From Tetracentron sinense (lineage: Eukaryota > Streptophyta > Magnoliopsida > Trochodendrales > Trochodendraceae): a stretch of DNA of 64,000 bases. Shown piece by piece: positions 12,401 through 24,900 of the stretch. Below the pieces are notes generated by a model. The model was given only the letters and a program-made list of their open reading frames with translations. It was not told where the DNA came from and did no database searches. Both the position numbers and the translations under genes were made by a program. The stretch covers positions 4,590,501 to 4,654,500 of the forward strand of contig CM026560.1 of the NCBI GenBank assembly GCA_015143295.1, given 5' to 3'. The first letter of the stretch is position 1. Every line of letters begins with the position of its first letter.

Positions 12401-15400
12401 TTACTAAACAAGGGTTTGATTCGCCTTAGTGTGTCGCCGTGGGGAGCACTGGTGTTGTTTGTCAGAAAGAAAGACGGAAGTCTTCGTTTGTGCATTGATT
12501 ATCGTCTGCTGAATCAAGCAACGATCAAGAATAAATATCCTCTCCCCCGGATAGATGATCTTTTTGATCAGTTACAAGGCGCTCAGGTGTTTTCGAAGAT
12601 AGATCTTCGGTCCGGTTATCACCAATTGCTGGTCAAGGAAGAAGATATTCAGAAGACAGTGTTTCGAACTCACTACGGATACTACGAGTTCCTGGTGATG
12701 CCTTTTGGACTGAAAAATACGCCTGCGGCCTTTATGGAGTGATGAATCGTCTTTTCAGGCCGTACTTGGATCAGTTTATTGTGGTATTTATTGATGATAT
12801 CTTGGTGTACTCACCTAGTCGTGAGAAGCATGCTGAGCACTTGAGGATTACGCTATAGACATTGAGAGATAACCAGCTGTATGCTAAGTTCTCCAAGTGC
12901 GAGTTTCGGATGGAAGAGGTAGCCTTTCTTGGGCATATTGAGTCAAGAAATGGAATATCTGTTGATCCTTCCAAGATTCAGGCAGTAACCGATTGGGCAA
13001 GGCCATCCACTGTTATTAAAGTTCGAAGTTTTCTGGGATTGGCTAGGTACTACCGCAGAGTTGTAGAAGGTTTCTCGAAGATTGCAACTCCATTAACGGA
13101 ATTGACTAAGAAAGATGTGAAGTTCAAATGGACGGCATCTCAAGAGCAAAGCTTTCAAGAATTAAAGAGATTAACAACCGCTCTAGTATTGGCAACTCCC
13201 TCGGGATCTGGAGGATTTGAGGTGTATTGTGATGCTTCCGATAAAGGACTCGGTTGTGTCTTAATGCAAAACAAAAAGCTCATTGCTTATGGTTCGAGGC
13301 AACTCAAGATTCACGAACAGAATTATCCCAAGCATGACTTGGATTTAGCCGCAATGGTGTTCGCACTGAAAATTTGGAGACATTATCTTTATGGAGAGAA
13401 GTTGGTGATCTATATTGATCATAAGAGTTTAAAGTATCTATTCTCTCAAAAGGAACTCAATATGCGACAGCGTAGATGGATGGAATTCTTAAAGGATTAT
13501 GATTATGTAACCAGTATCATCCTGGTAAGTGTAACGTGGTTGCTGATGCCCTAAGTAGAAAGACAGTTGGATCTGTAGCATATATGAGGGCAGAGCGATG
13601 GAAGATGATCGAAGAATTCAAGAGTTGGAATCTGAGTCTAGGATTCCAGGGTAATAGTGCCAAGTTGGCTAGTATTCAGGCAAAGCCAGTGTTATTACAG
13701 AAGATTCAAGAAGCACAGTTGGAAGATCAGGAGATCAAAGTTATCAGAGATAAGATTCTTCAAGGAAAAATAGGTGATTTTGAAGAATCTAAAGATGGAA
13801 TACTTCGATTCAAAGGTCGAATCTGTGTGCCTGGAAACCCTGAGTTGAAGAATGAACTGCTCAATGAGGCACATCGATTTCGTTTTGCGATGCACCCTGG
13901 AAGTACGAAGATGTATCAGGATGTGAAGAATAACTACTGATCGAACGGCATGAAGAGAGAAATTGCAGAGTATGTATCTCGATGCCTTGTTTGTCAGCAA
14001 GTCAAGGCAGAATATCAGAAACCACCTGAATTGTTAAATTCATTGCTTATTCTAGAGTGGAAATGGGAGCACATTACGATGGATTTTGTGGTGGGGTTAC
14101 CAAAAACAAGGAGTGGACATGATGCCGTTTGGGTGATAGTTGATCGATTGACGAAGTCGGCTCATTTTATCGCTATCAAGGATACCATAACCCTAGAAAA
14201 TTTATCAAAGTTGTAAATCTAGGAGATTGTGAAGCTACATAGCGTGCCGATATCTATTGTGCCAGATCGCGATCCGCGATTTACTTCCTGATTTTGGAGG
14301 AGCTTGCAGGAAGCTTTGGGTACGCAGCTAAACATGAGTACAGCTTATCATCCGCAAACCAATGAACAGTCTGAGTGCACAATAAAAACTCTAGAAGATA
14401 TGATTATAGCCTAGACTTTCAGGGAAATTGGGATGATCAATTGCCATTGATCGAGTTTGCATATAATAACAGTTATCAGGCAAGTATTCAAATGGCTCCT
14501 TACGAGACCTTGTACGGCAGGAGTTGTCAGTCAACAGTATATTGGACTGAAGTAGGGGAACGTAAACTACTGGGACCTGAGTTGGTGTAAGAAACAACAA
14601 AGAAGATCGAGTTGATTCGATCGAGGTTATTATCTACACAAAGTCGACAGAAAAGCTATGCAGATGGAAAGCGGCAAGACTTAAGAGTTTCAAGTCGGCG
14701 ACCATGTCTTCTTGAAAATCTCTTTATCAAAAGTTATTGTACGATTCGGAAAGCGGGGAAAGTTAAGTCCGCGATTCATTGGACCTTTTGAGATTTTGGC
14801 TAAAACAGGAGGTGTAGCCTACCGTTTGGCGTTACCACCAGAGCTGGAAAGGGTTCACAATGTATTCCACAAATCCATGTTCAGAAAATATGTACCTGAT
14901 CCCTCGCACGTGATACGATATGAACTAATTCAAGTCAGAGAGGACTTAACTTTTGAAGAAAAGCCAGTGATAATTTTGTACCGCAAGGAACAAGTGTTAC
15001 GAAACGAAACGATTAAGCTAGTTAAAGTTTTATGGGAACACCATGGCATAGAGGAAGCCATATGGGAACTTGAAGATGTCATTAGGAGCAATCATCCTCA
15101 GTTATTTGTAAAGAGGGGAGATTATAACGACCCAGAATTTTAATATAATAAAATTATGCGTTTATGGGTCCTTAATGGAGGTTAATTAGCTAATTATTTG
15201 TTAAATTGGTAAAAAGTGGGTTTTGTTTGGGATTGGATTGTACTAGTAAAACTTCAGTATTTTTTCTCGAAAATCGTGCACAATGTGCGGGTCGACTATC
15301 TAGACGATCACCTATCGTTCCAGTTCCGTCGCGTATCGATTTGCAAGACCGCGAGAGTCTTAAATGTAAGAAAATCGAAAAAACTAGGAAATTCTAGATT

Positions 15401-17321
15401 TTTCCAGAATTTAGTGGGACTCCATAATTGTTGGGGATTCTAATAGAAATCCGTATGGCTGGTACCACAGCGTGCCGGTCAATCGTGAGGTCGGGAACCT
15501 TGATTAGGGTGACGTAACCCTAAGTGACCTTGGGTCACAGTTTATTATATATTATTTTATTTAATTGTAACATGCAAATTGAACTGTTTATTATATCATT
15601 ATTGATGCGTGTTATTATGTGGAAAATAATTTAGAAGGATTGTGGTTTTATTAGGCTTCATAGCTCACTGATTTTTTATGTCAACAGATCTCGGAGCTGC
15701 TGACCAGTAAGTGAAAAGTCTAACTTGACATTTTGGAAGCTTGTACAAACTGTACCCGGCGTGATAGAGGCACCTACTTTTGTAAAACAGACATGATATA
15801 AATAATACATGTATATGGTTTGTATGATGACTATTGTGATGACTATTGTTATTTGTGGAAAATAATTTAGAAGGATTGTGATTTTATTAGGCTTCATAGC
15901 TCACTGATTTTTTATGTCAACAGATCTCGGAGCTGCTGACCAGTAAGTGAAAAGTCTAACTTGACATTTTGGAAGCTTGTACAAACTGTACCCGGCGTGA
16001 TAGAGGCGCCTACTTTTGTAAAACAGACTTGATATAAATAATACATGTATATGATTTGTATGATGACTATTGTGATGACTATTGTTATTTGCTTTTTGGA
16101 AGCATCTGATAAATGTTTAAATTTCCCGCATTTTCGCGGGTAAAGTCTTCCGCTTGTGTGATTTGACGAACGGGGACGCGTCTTGGAACTTGATTCCCTA
16201 GGCACGGGTTCGGGGCGTTACACCAATCATCGCCTTCGTTTCACTCCGTAGGATGGTAAGTAACCTAGATACCTAGTATACCTTAGGTGACTAGTAACAA
16301 TGACCGTTTAAGGGATTTCTAGTCAAAAGAGCTCAAATTGGGCAATTTTGGAGTTGGTCATTCTCAACTGTTTGAACACCCTCAAGGCCGTTCGAACGGA
16401 TGTTCAAATTCTCAAAACAGTAGCCTTCCTGGCACATCGTTTTTAGGCCATTCTCTGGTCGTTCTCTGGCCGCTCGAACGACTATCTAGTCGTTCTAACG
16501 GCCTGCGCAAAAATAGAGTTTTAAGATTATTTCCAATTCTATTCTTCGATCTCTATATATTAGTTTGTTCCCCAGAACGAACCTAAGAAGCTTAGAGAGT
16601 TTAGAGAGAGTTTCTATAGGATTATTAGGGTTTCCCAAAACCATTCTCCTCCCCTCTTTCATCCTAAAGTTTGCAATCATTTGGATTCATTCTTGCTTGC
16701 TTGGATATTCTCATTGATAGGAATCCATCTAGGATTTGATTTTAATCAACCATCAACCAGTTCTGGGAAAGATCAAATTGGTCAGTGTGATCTGGAGCCT
16801 TTGCAAAGGAGATCGATTTGAGGAGGATCGTGGTTGTGATATTTGGTCGGTGGAATCTGAAGCCATCATTGACGGAGATCGATTCGAGGAGGATCTTGGT
16901 TGTTGTGGAGACACGAGAGAAGTACAGGCGGTTGTGGTTGATCACGGGACTTGCGGGTAAGTGATGACTTATTGAGGCGTGGAGGACTCAGTGTAGTTAA
17001 TTCGTCGCCTAGGCGTTTTTGGAGGGAGGGCGCCCGAGTAGGTGTCGAGGCAGGCGAAAAACGCTGGGCGTGCGCTTAGGCGACGCCTAGGCATTTGGTA
17101 CCTGGGCGATCGCCTAGGCACATTCTTTTAAACATTGATTTTTTTTTAATAATTAGTGGTTAGTTTAATTAAGTTTAATAATTGTTTATGATTTAATTCC
17201 ACTCAAAATAACTCTAATAACTCACTATAAAGTATAAACTCGTTTTTTTTTTTTAGGGCTTACACTTCGAAGCCGCCGCTGCTGCTCGCTGCCTCGCCGG
17301 AAGAAGCCCCCAATTATTCGG

Positions 17322-17359
<38 letters not shown>

Positions 17360-20300
17360 GCACAGTGCGTTCTCTACGCACCGTGCTTTTTTTTTTCTTT
17401 TTTTTTCTTCCTAAATCCTAATTCCTCTCTCTCTCTCTCCAGCACAGTGCGTTCTCTACGCACCGTGCTTTTTTTTTTTTCTTCCTAAATCCTAATTCCT
17501 CTCTCTCTCTCTCTCCAGCACAGTGCGTTCTCTACTCACTGTGCTTTTTTTTTTTCCCTTTTTTTCTTCCTAAATCCTAATTCCTCTCTCTCTCTCTCTC
17601 TCTCTATTCTGCGTGTGTGTCAAGCCCTTTAACAGATCAATAGAGTTTAAAACAAAGAGGATTTTGTGTCATGGCTGCACCACAAAGTCGTTGATTTCTT
17701 AGCCAACAAAATCCTTGTTTCTTTCTGTTTATCTGTTCTAATTGATGGGCTTGGCAGAAAAACAGGTAATTAATTAAAAAGATGAAAAATGTTTTTCCCA
17801 TCAAGCCTTTTCAATTGTAGCAGCAGAAACTAAATGGGGAAAATCATTTTTTTTTTGTAATTTGATTTGTATTCAGTTTCTTGTATGGGTAAAACTGAGT
17901 TGGAATTACTGATACTAACACGATCAGTAATAGAGAAATGAGGGTTTTAGTACCACTTGGCCTTAGGTTGAATTAAGTTCTCCAAACTTAATTAAGTCTT
18001 CTTTAATTCTGACCACATGTTGGTTTGATTCATTTTGTCCACAGGAATTACTGGAATCAAGCAAGGTCTTCATTGTGATTCTAATTTTGTTGTGATTCTT
18101 CTCGGACCGGGATTGTTGGTTATAAACTTGTTCTCACACCACTGGGCAGCACGGGTAAACTCTCAGTCTTCCCCCACTCAGATTAATGATTCATGTTCCC
18201 ATATGTAACTTTTGATTTGATTCTTTTAAATGAGGACCTGAATCATTAATTTGAGAGGGGAAAGATCAATCTTGGATATTTTACATGATGTCAACTACTC
18301 TTTGAGCCTCTTTATTCTTTAATGACATGAATATGAATTATTAATCTGATCATTCTATGAATGCATATTACACTATTATGTTTGAATGCATTAAGCCATT
18401 AATATAACAAATAGTGAATATTGCGCATAATTGTGTCTATGGTAATATTTTTTTTTTGGAAGGTATGTCTATGGTAATTTGAATGCATTAATATACCAAA
18501 TAATAATGCTTGTGCAATGATCTTTAAATGTTTAATGTTATCTAATATAAATTTGTTAATTTCTTATTTTCTTTATGTTTCAAAGATGGAATCAGGATCA
18601 GGATCTGGATCTATTCGGTCCAAAGACTTGGGATGGAAATATGGTTATTTAAAAGACCCAAAAGACAAGAATGCAGTCACTTGCAATTTTTGTCATAATA
18701 CTTACAAAGCTGGTATCCACCGATTGAAGTTACATTTAGCTCAATTTGGCGGAAGTGTAGCCAAATGCCCGAATGCTCCAGAAGCTGTCAGAGATGAAAT
18801 TCGAGCTTTTCTAGCTCAATCTTCAATGAGTAGGACTAAGGACTCACATATGGCTTCAAATACTGTAGAGCAAGAAATTTATTTAGAAGAAGATACTGAA
18901 GAACCAGAAGCAATAAATTTAAGTAGAAGGATAAGGCCTCCTAAGAGGAAGGGGCCAATGGATATGTTTGTAGCTTCAAAACCAGAGGACGCTCATAAGA
19001 AAAAGAAAGGAAAGCAAGCAGCAATTGAAGGTGTGTTGAAGAAAACTGAACGGGAGAATGCCTGCCAATATATTGCACAATGGTTTTATCAGGCAAGAAT
19101 ACCATTCAATACTGCAAGATTGAAGAGTTTTAAAACAATGATTGAAGCAGTTGGACAATTTGGACCAGGGATGAAGGCACCGAGTTACCATGAGTTAAGG
19201 GCGCCATTCCTTAAGAAGGAAGTGGAGCGCACTAATGAGATGCTGGAGCCTGTTAAAAAATCATGAGATAAATATGGATGCACAATAATGTCTGATGGTT
19301 GGACAGACAGGAAGAATAGAACATTGATAAATTTTTTAGTGAATAGTCCTTCTGGCACGGTGTTTTTGGAATCTATAGATGCCTCATCATACATGAAGAC
19401 AGGGCAGAAACTTTTTGAGTTGTTGGATTCCTATGTAGAGAAGGTCGGTGAGCATAAAGTAATCCAGGTTATTACTGATAATGCTTCCACATACGTACTT
19501 GCTGGAAAAATGTTGAGGGAGAAAAGACCTCATTTATTTTGGACACCGTGTGCGGCGCATTGTATTGATCTCATGCTTGAGGATATTGGGGAGATTCCTA
19601 GAGCAAAGGGGGTGTTAGAGAAAGCAATTGGTTTGAGTGGATTTATATACAACCATGGATTCGTATTGAGCTTGATGAGGACACATACTAATAATAGTGA
19701 TCTTCTTCGACCGGCCGTCACAAGATTTGCAACTGCTTTTCTTATCTTACAGAGCATCCACAAAAAGAAAGATGCTTTAAGAAAGGTATTCACTTGTGAT
19801 GAGTGGAATAAATCAAAGTGGTCACGTGATGTAAAAGGAAACAAAGTCATGGAGACTGTTTTGTCCACTACTTTTTGGAATAATATCGTATATGCAATGA
19901 AGATCACAACTCCACTAGTACGTGTCTTGAGATTGGTTGATGGGGAGAAGAAACCTCCTATGGGATACATTTATGAAGCTATGGATAGAGCTAAGGAAAC
20001 CATTAAAGAAGCAATGGGTGGCCAACGATATGAGCGTCGGTAAATTTTTAATTTGTCTCTTTGATAGTACATGAACATAATTTTTTAAGTATTTTATAAT
20101 TTTATTTATTATTAATTAATATAATTGATAATCATTAATATAGGTACAAGCCAATTTGGAATATCATTGACAGAAAGTGGAATGTACAGCTTCATCAACC
20201 TCTCCATGCGGCTGGATATATCCTTAATCCAGAGTTTTATTACAACAATCAAGATATCGAACCTTGTGAACAGGTTATGAAAGGATTGTACGAAGTCATT

Positions 20301-21888
20301 GACAGGTTAATTCCAGATTTGGACTTGCAAGATAAGATAATAACTGAGTTGGCAATGTATAGAAATGCTGAAGGCCTTTTTGGATGGCCCATGGCGATCC
20401 GACAGAGGACTACAATATCACCAGGTTATTACTTATTAGTTAATTACTTTCATTTATTAAGTTTTTAATTAATTTGATGTTTTGGTATTGTTTTCTTACT
20501 TCTCATAATCTTATCTAATGTAGACAAATAGTAGGGATCTTTTGGGAGTTCAACCTCTAATTTACAAAAATTAGCTCTACGAATTCTTGGCTTGACTTGT
20601 AGTGCAAGTGGTTGTGAGCGTAATTGGAGTGTATTTGAGCATGTGAGTATATTTATATACATGAATCCTTTTTATTATATTTATAAGTTACTTATTTTGT
20701 AAATTTTATATTAATGGTATACAATTTTCAATTGTACAGCTACACACAAAAAAGAGGAACAGATTAGAGCAAAAAAAGTTGAATGATCTAGTCTATGTTC
20801 CTTATAATCAAAAGTTGGTGGAGCGATTCAATACAAGAGATTCGATAGACCCTATCACATTGCAGGATATTGATGATTGCAATGAGTGGCTCATTGGAAG
20901 CATGCAAGAACTAGTACATGAAGATGATGATTTAACATGGGATCAAGTTGCAGAGGCTTCTGGAGCAAATGAACAACGCACCCGACATACTAGGTTCAGC
21001 TCTCACTTGTAAAGGAGAGGTCCAAGTGGAAGCTCGCGAAGAATGGTTGAAGAAGAACCACCACTTGTGTCTGATGAAACAGATGACGAAGAGCTATACA
21101 TTGATGTAGATAAGGATGACTCAGATGGGGGTGGCGATGACATAGAGAATGAAGCTTTATTAAATTCTCTTATTGATGATGATGATGAGTGATGACTGAT
21201 ATGAATGATTGTAATAGACTATTTATATTATGTTTTTTTGTGGAATGTGGGTTTAGAGATACATTGGTATGTAGGTGATGATGCTTTTAAACTTTGTATT
21301 ATGTTTGTGGAATGTGGGTCATTCCATTCCCTTCCTCTCTCTAAGGCTTGATTGCAACTCTTTCTCTCTCTCTCTATATATATATATATACATACTTATT
21401 ATGCACATATTCTCTAACACCCCCTTATATTCTTTTCAGTGCCAGAGCTACAAGGAGAACATGAAGATATCTCCAAAGAAAAGGCCCGATTAGCTGCAAA
21501 TCAGGTTTTTTTTTTCTCTTCATATCTTCTCTTTATGTGATTGCAGTAGGGTATCTCTGTAATTTATAACCCCATTTTTAATAATCTATTATAGTTTATT
21601 GAAAATAGTAGAAACCATCATCATTCCTCGTGTATAATATATATAATCTCTAATTTCTTATAATTTATGCAAACTCTCAGAAAATTCAATTCAATGCTGT
21701 ATACACAATATTTTATATCGAATACTGAATAATTCAATTGGATTGACACAAATTACATGCACCATACTTGGATTCTGCTTTGGTTGTTTATAATTTCTTA
21801 TATTTCCTACAACAAAGACAGATTTAATTCACTTTAGGCCTCACATGTGTATGATGTATCATACTTATTAGAATCTCTCTCTCTCTCT

Positions 21889-21919
<31 letters not shown>

Positions 21920-24900
21920 AAATTTATCACCTAGGCGTCGCCTAGGCAACGCCTCGCCTAGCCGGGGTTAATCGCCTAGGCATCGACTAGACGCCTTGAC
22001 TACACTAGGAGGACTAAGGACTGAAAGATCGTAGTGTCGAGTCCGAAGGAGTCAGGATCAAGTCTTGTACGTTCTTGTTGACTTTGACTTGGTGGATTCT
22101 CATTGCTAGGCTAGGTCCCGTGGTTTTTCCCGGAATGGTTTCCATGTAAAAATTCCTTGTGTTGTGGTTTGCATGTTTTTCTTATTCCGCACTTGATTGT
22201 TATCCTCCCTCAGTTAATAATTTGATTGCAAAAATTAAAAATAGTAGATAGACTTGTAGGGAGACCTAGCCACCCCCTTGGGTTTGTGAGTTCTCAACTC
22301 AAACATTAGAATTGAGGTTCACCGGATTTTTCAATTGGTATCAGAGCAGGTTCACTAATTTATTGTTAATGCGATCACATTATTATATTCGGTGAATATG
22401 AATTCCATTAGAATTGGAGGATCCATCTCTTGTTCCCCATTATTTGATGAGAATAACTGTAACGACCCGGAATTTTAATAAAATAAAATTATGGGTCCTT
22501 AAATGAGGTTAATTAGTTAAGTGTTTGTTAAATTGGTGGAAAGTGGGTTTTGTTCGGGATTGGATTGTACCGATAAAACTTCAGTGTTTTTCCTCAAAAA
22601 TCGTACACAATGTACAGGTCAACTATATGGACGATCACCTGTCGTTCCAGTTCCGTCGTGTATCGATTCGCGAGACCGCGGGTGTAACGACCCGGAATTT
22701 TAATAGAGTAAAATTATGCGTTTATGGGTCCTTAACTAAGGTTAATTAGTTAAGTGTTTGATAAATTTGTGGAAAGTAGGTTTGAAGGCAAGGAGCTTCA
22801 CCTTGGAGGTTGATCCTTTTCCCGAACGCATTGGCGGTGTCCGTTTTGCCCTGAAACGTCTCGAAAAGCGCGAAAGAGATAAAATCCCTTCTCCCTCTTT
22901 CCTATTATCCCTTTAAATATGTTTTTCTTGTTGTGGATGATATTCTTGCTTTATGGCATGGATGAAGAAGGGTCCGAGACCCGTTGTACACGTAAAATGG
23001 GTAAAATCCCTCTCTCTATTCTCTTTTCCCTTAATTATGATATATTTTTATGTGGATGGTGTGTTTAATTTATGGCGTGAATGGAAAAGGGTCAGAGACC
23101 CTGTGGTTGGTGTATGGAATGTAAGGGAAGGGATTAAAATTGAGAAGAGGGATGTAGCCTCGGTTTTGGGCTATTACAGCCCGGAATTTCAGCTTGAAAT
23201 GGGTCGGGCGATCGATCTCCAGTGCCCAGAATGGGGTTTTTGGGCTGTGGTGATGTAGGGACTTCGAGTGGACCCCCGAGGAGCGGATTTGGTCCCGGGT
23301 ATGATGGATCGTCACTCTAGGGTGACGAAAAGTGTTTTGAGTGTTTGTAAGGTAATGGATGGACCCATCGGCCCATATATGTTCCCTATCGGAAAACCTG
23401 GTAACTGGTATGATGTGATGATCTTTGAACGTGGGTAAGGCGATGAAAAGGTTCATCGGTCGGATAACATTCCACGCCAGAACGGTATACCTTGGACTTG
23501 GTCCTCGGGCGTGAGGTCCAAATGGTTCAATTATTCAAGCAGGGCTTGAATAATTGGGGAATTCCAATGGTTAGAAAACCTAACTTGTGTGAAATGTTGT
23601 CTGTAGTCCCTCTTTGACTAGGTCCGGAGAGGAGGTATCTCTTAAGAGCCGGAGTTTCTCCGTGACTGATAGTCGGGAGAGTTAGGATGACATTGGGCCT
23701 ATGGGCCCATGTTTGATTGGGGTCTACGTACCCAATGATGTATTGAGTTTACGAACTCAATAATGTTACTTCGGGAAAGCATTGTCCTGTGTCGGCAGGT
23801 ATCCACCTAATAGAGACCCTGAAAGGGATGAGGTTCTGCAGGGGCAGGTATATCCTAACAGAGATTATATTAAGTAATGTGATATGTCAGATGTGTTGTT
23901 CCTAACAAAGTGTGACATGTCAGAGGAGTTATTCATGACAGTCATCGGGTGAATGCCCGGGTTATGTGTGGAGTAATATTCAGAGATTCTCTTTAACTAG
24001 GTGCGTGACTGATCATCGGGAGTGGGTGGAATAATGTCCATAGATCCTCTTTGGCGAGGTGCGTGACTGATCATCGAGAGTGGATGGAGTGTTACCCAGA
24101 GATTTTCTTTGGCGAGGTGCGTGACTAATCATCGGGAGTAGTAAATTGATATCCATAGTTCCTCCTTGGCGAGGTGCGTGACTGATCATCGGGAGTGGGT
24201 GAAGTGTTATCCAGTGATGCTATATGATGAGGTCAGGAGAAAAGAATGTTGGCTTGAGGGGTGGGGACCTTTGTACTTCGGTATGTTCCAACAGTACCTT
24301 GCGGTGAAAGGCCTTGTGAATTCAGCAGAGGATGACCCAATATAGGGTGAGTTTGAGGGTAACAAGATACCTGGAGGTGAAAGGCCTTGTGGATTCAAGG
24401 ATGACCCAAAAGGTTGAGTTTCGATAGACAAGATACCTTGAGGTGAAAGGCCCCGTGAATTCAAATGATGACCCAATAAAGGTTGAGGAATGGGGATCGA
24501 TGTATTTAGGTATCTCTCGAGACAACTAAATGAACAAGGATCACTGTATTTAAGTATGCCTTGAGATGGTACAAGATGTGGATTGTGTGATAAGTCTAGG
24601 GACTCAAGATTGTACGAAATCTAAGGACTTAATGTTAAATTTCATTTGATGTAAGCCAGATGATCTTGATAGTTATCAGTGGGTGGATTTGATATCTATA
24701 GATCTTTTTTGACTAGGTCAGGAGTGGTGATATCGTATAGTCCTCCGTGACTAATAGTCGGGAGTGGGTGGAATAATATCCATCGATCCTCTTTGGCGAG
24801 GAACGTGACTGATCGTCGGGAGTGGGTGGAGTGTTATCCATAGATCCTCTTTGACTAGGTCAGGGGAGAACAAATTGTTGTGTTATCTGATAGATATGTC

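Larger units (their letters stand above)
8405..16222 (+). mobile_element. Ty3/gypsy chromovirus-type retrotransposon (Tekay/Del-like), decayed
   Basis: Both LTRs begin TATAACGACCC and end GCGT(T/C)ACA. Flanks are TCAAT (8400-8404) and CCAAT (16223-16227), a 4-of-5 match. The primer site is at 11147 and the polypurine tract just before 15123. The internal part is 3,977 bp. It has lost most of gag but keeps protease, RT, RNase H, integrase and a chromodomain-like tail, all with stops and frameshifts. Long LTRs plus the [15 protein letters not shown] tail indicate a chromovirus of the Tekay/Del type (inference from the family). It is inserted in the 5' LTR of the SIRE-like copia. Confidence 0.85.
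16989..22007 (+). mobile_element. Full-length hAT DNA transposon, 5,019 bp
   Basis: Its left end is CAGTGTAGTTAATTCG; its right end reversed is TAGTGTAGTCAAGGCG. The perfect 8-bp duplication GGAGGACT lies at 16981-16988 and 22008-22015. CGCCTAGGCG-type sub-terminal repeats occur near both ends. Inside is a four-exon transposase gene with nonsense mutations. It sits in the 5' LTR of the SIRE-like copia. Its termini are shared by short copies at 37090, 45822 and 48265. Confidence 0.92.
8273..22333 (+). repeat. 5' LTR of the SIRE-like element, in three pieces
   Basis: The pieces are 8273-8404, about 16228-16988 and about 22016-22333, together roughly 1.2 kb. They are separated by the gypsy element and the hAT element, each bounded by its own duplication. 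The middle piece carries a TATA-like promoter motif (ctctatatattag, about 16551-16563). The last piece ends gttcaccggatttttca directly before the primer site. The final 121 bp (22213-22333) match the 3' copy at 33087-33207 with about four differences. Confidence 0.75.
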
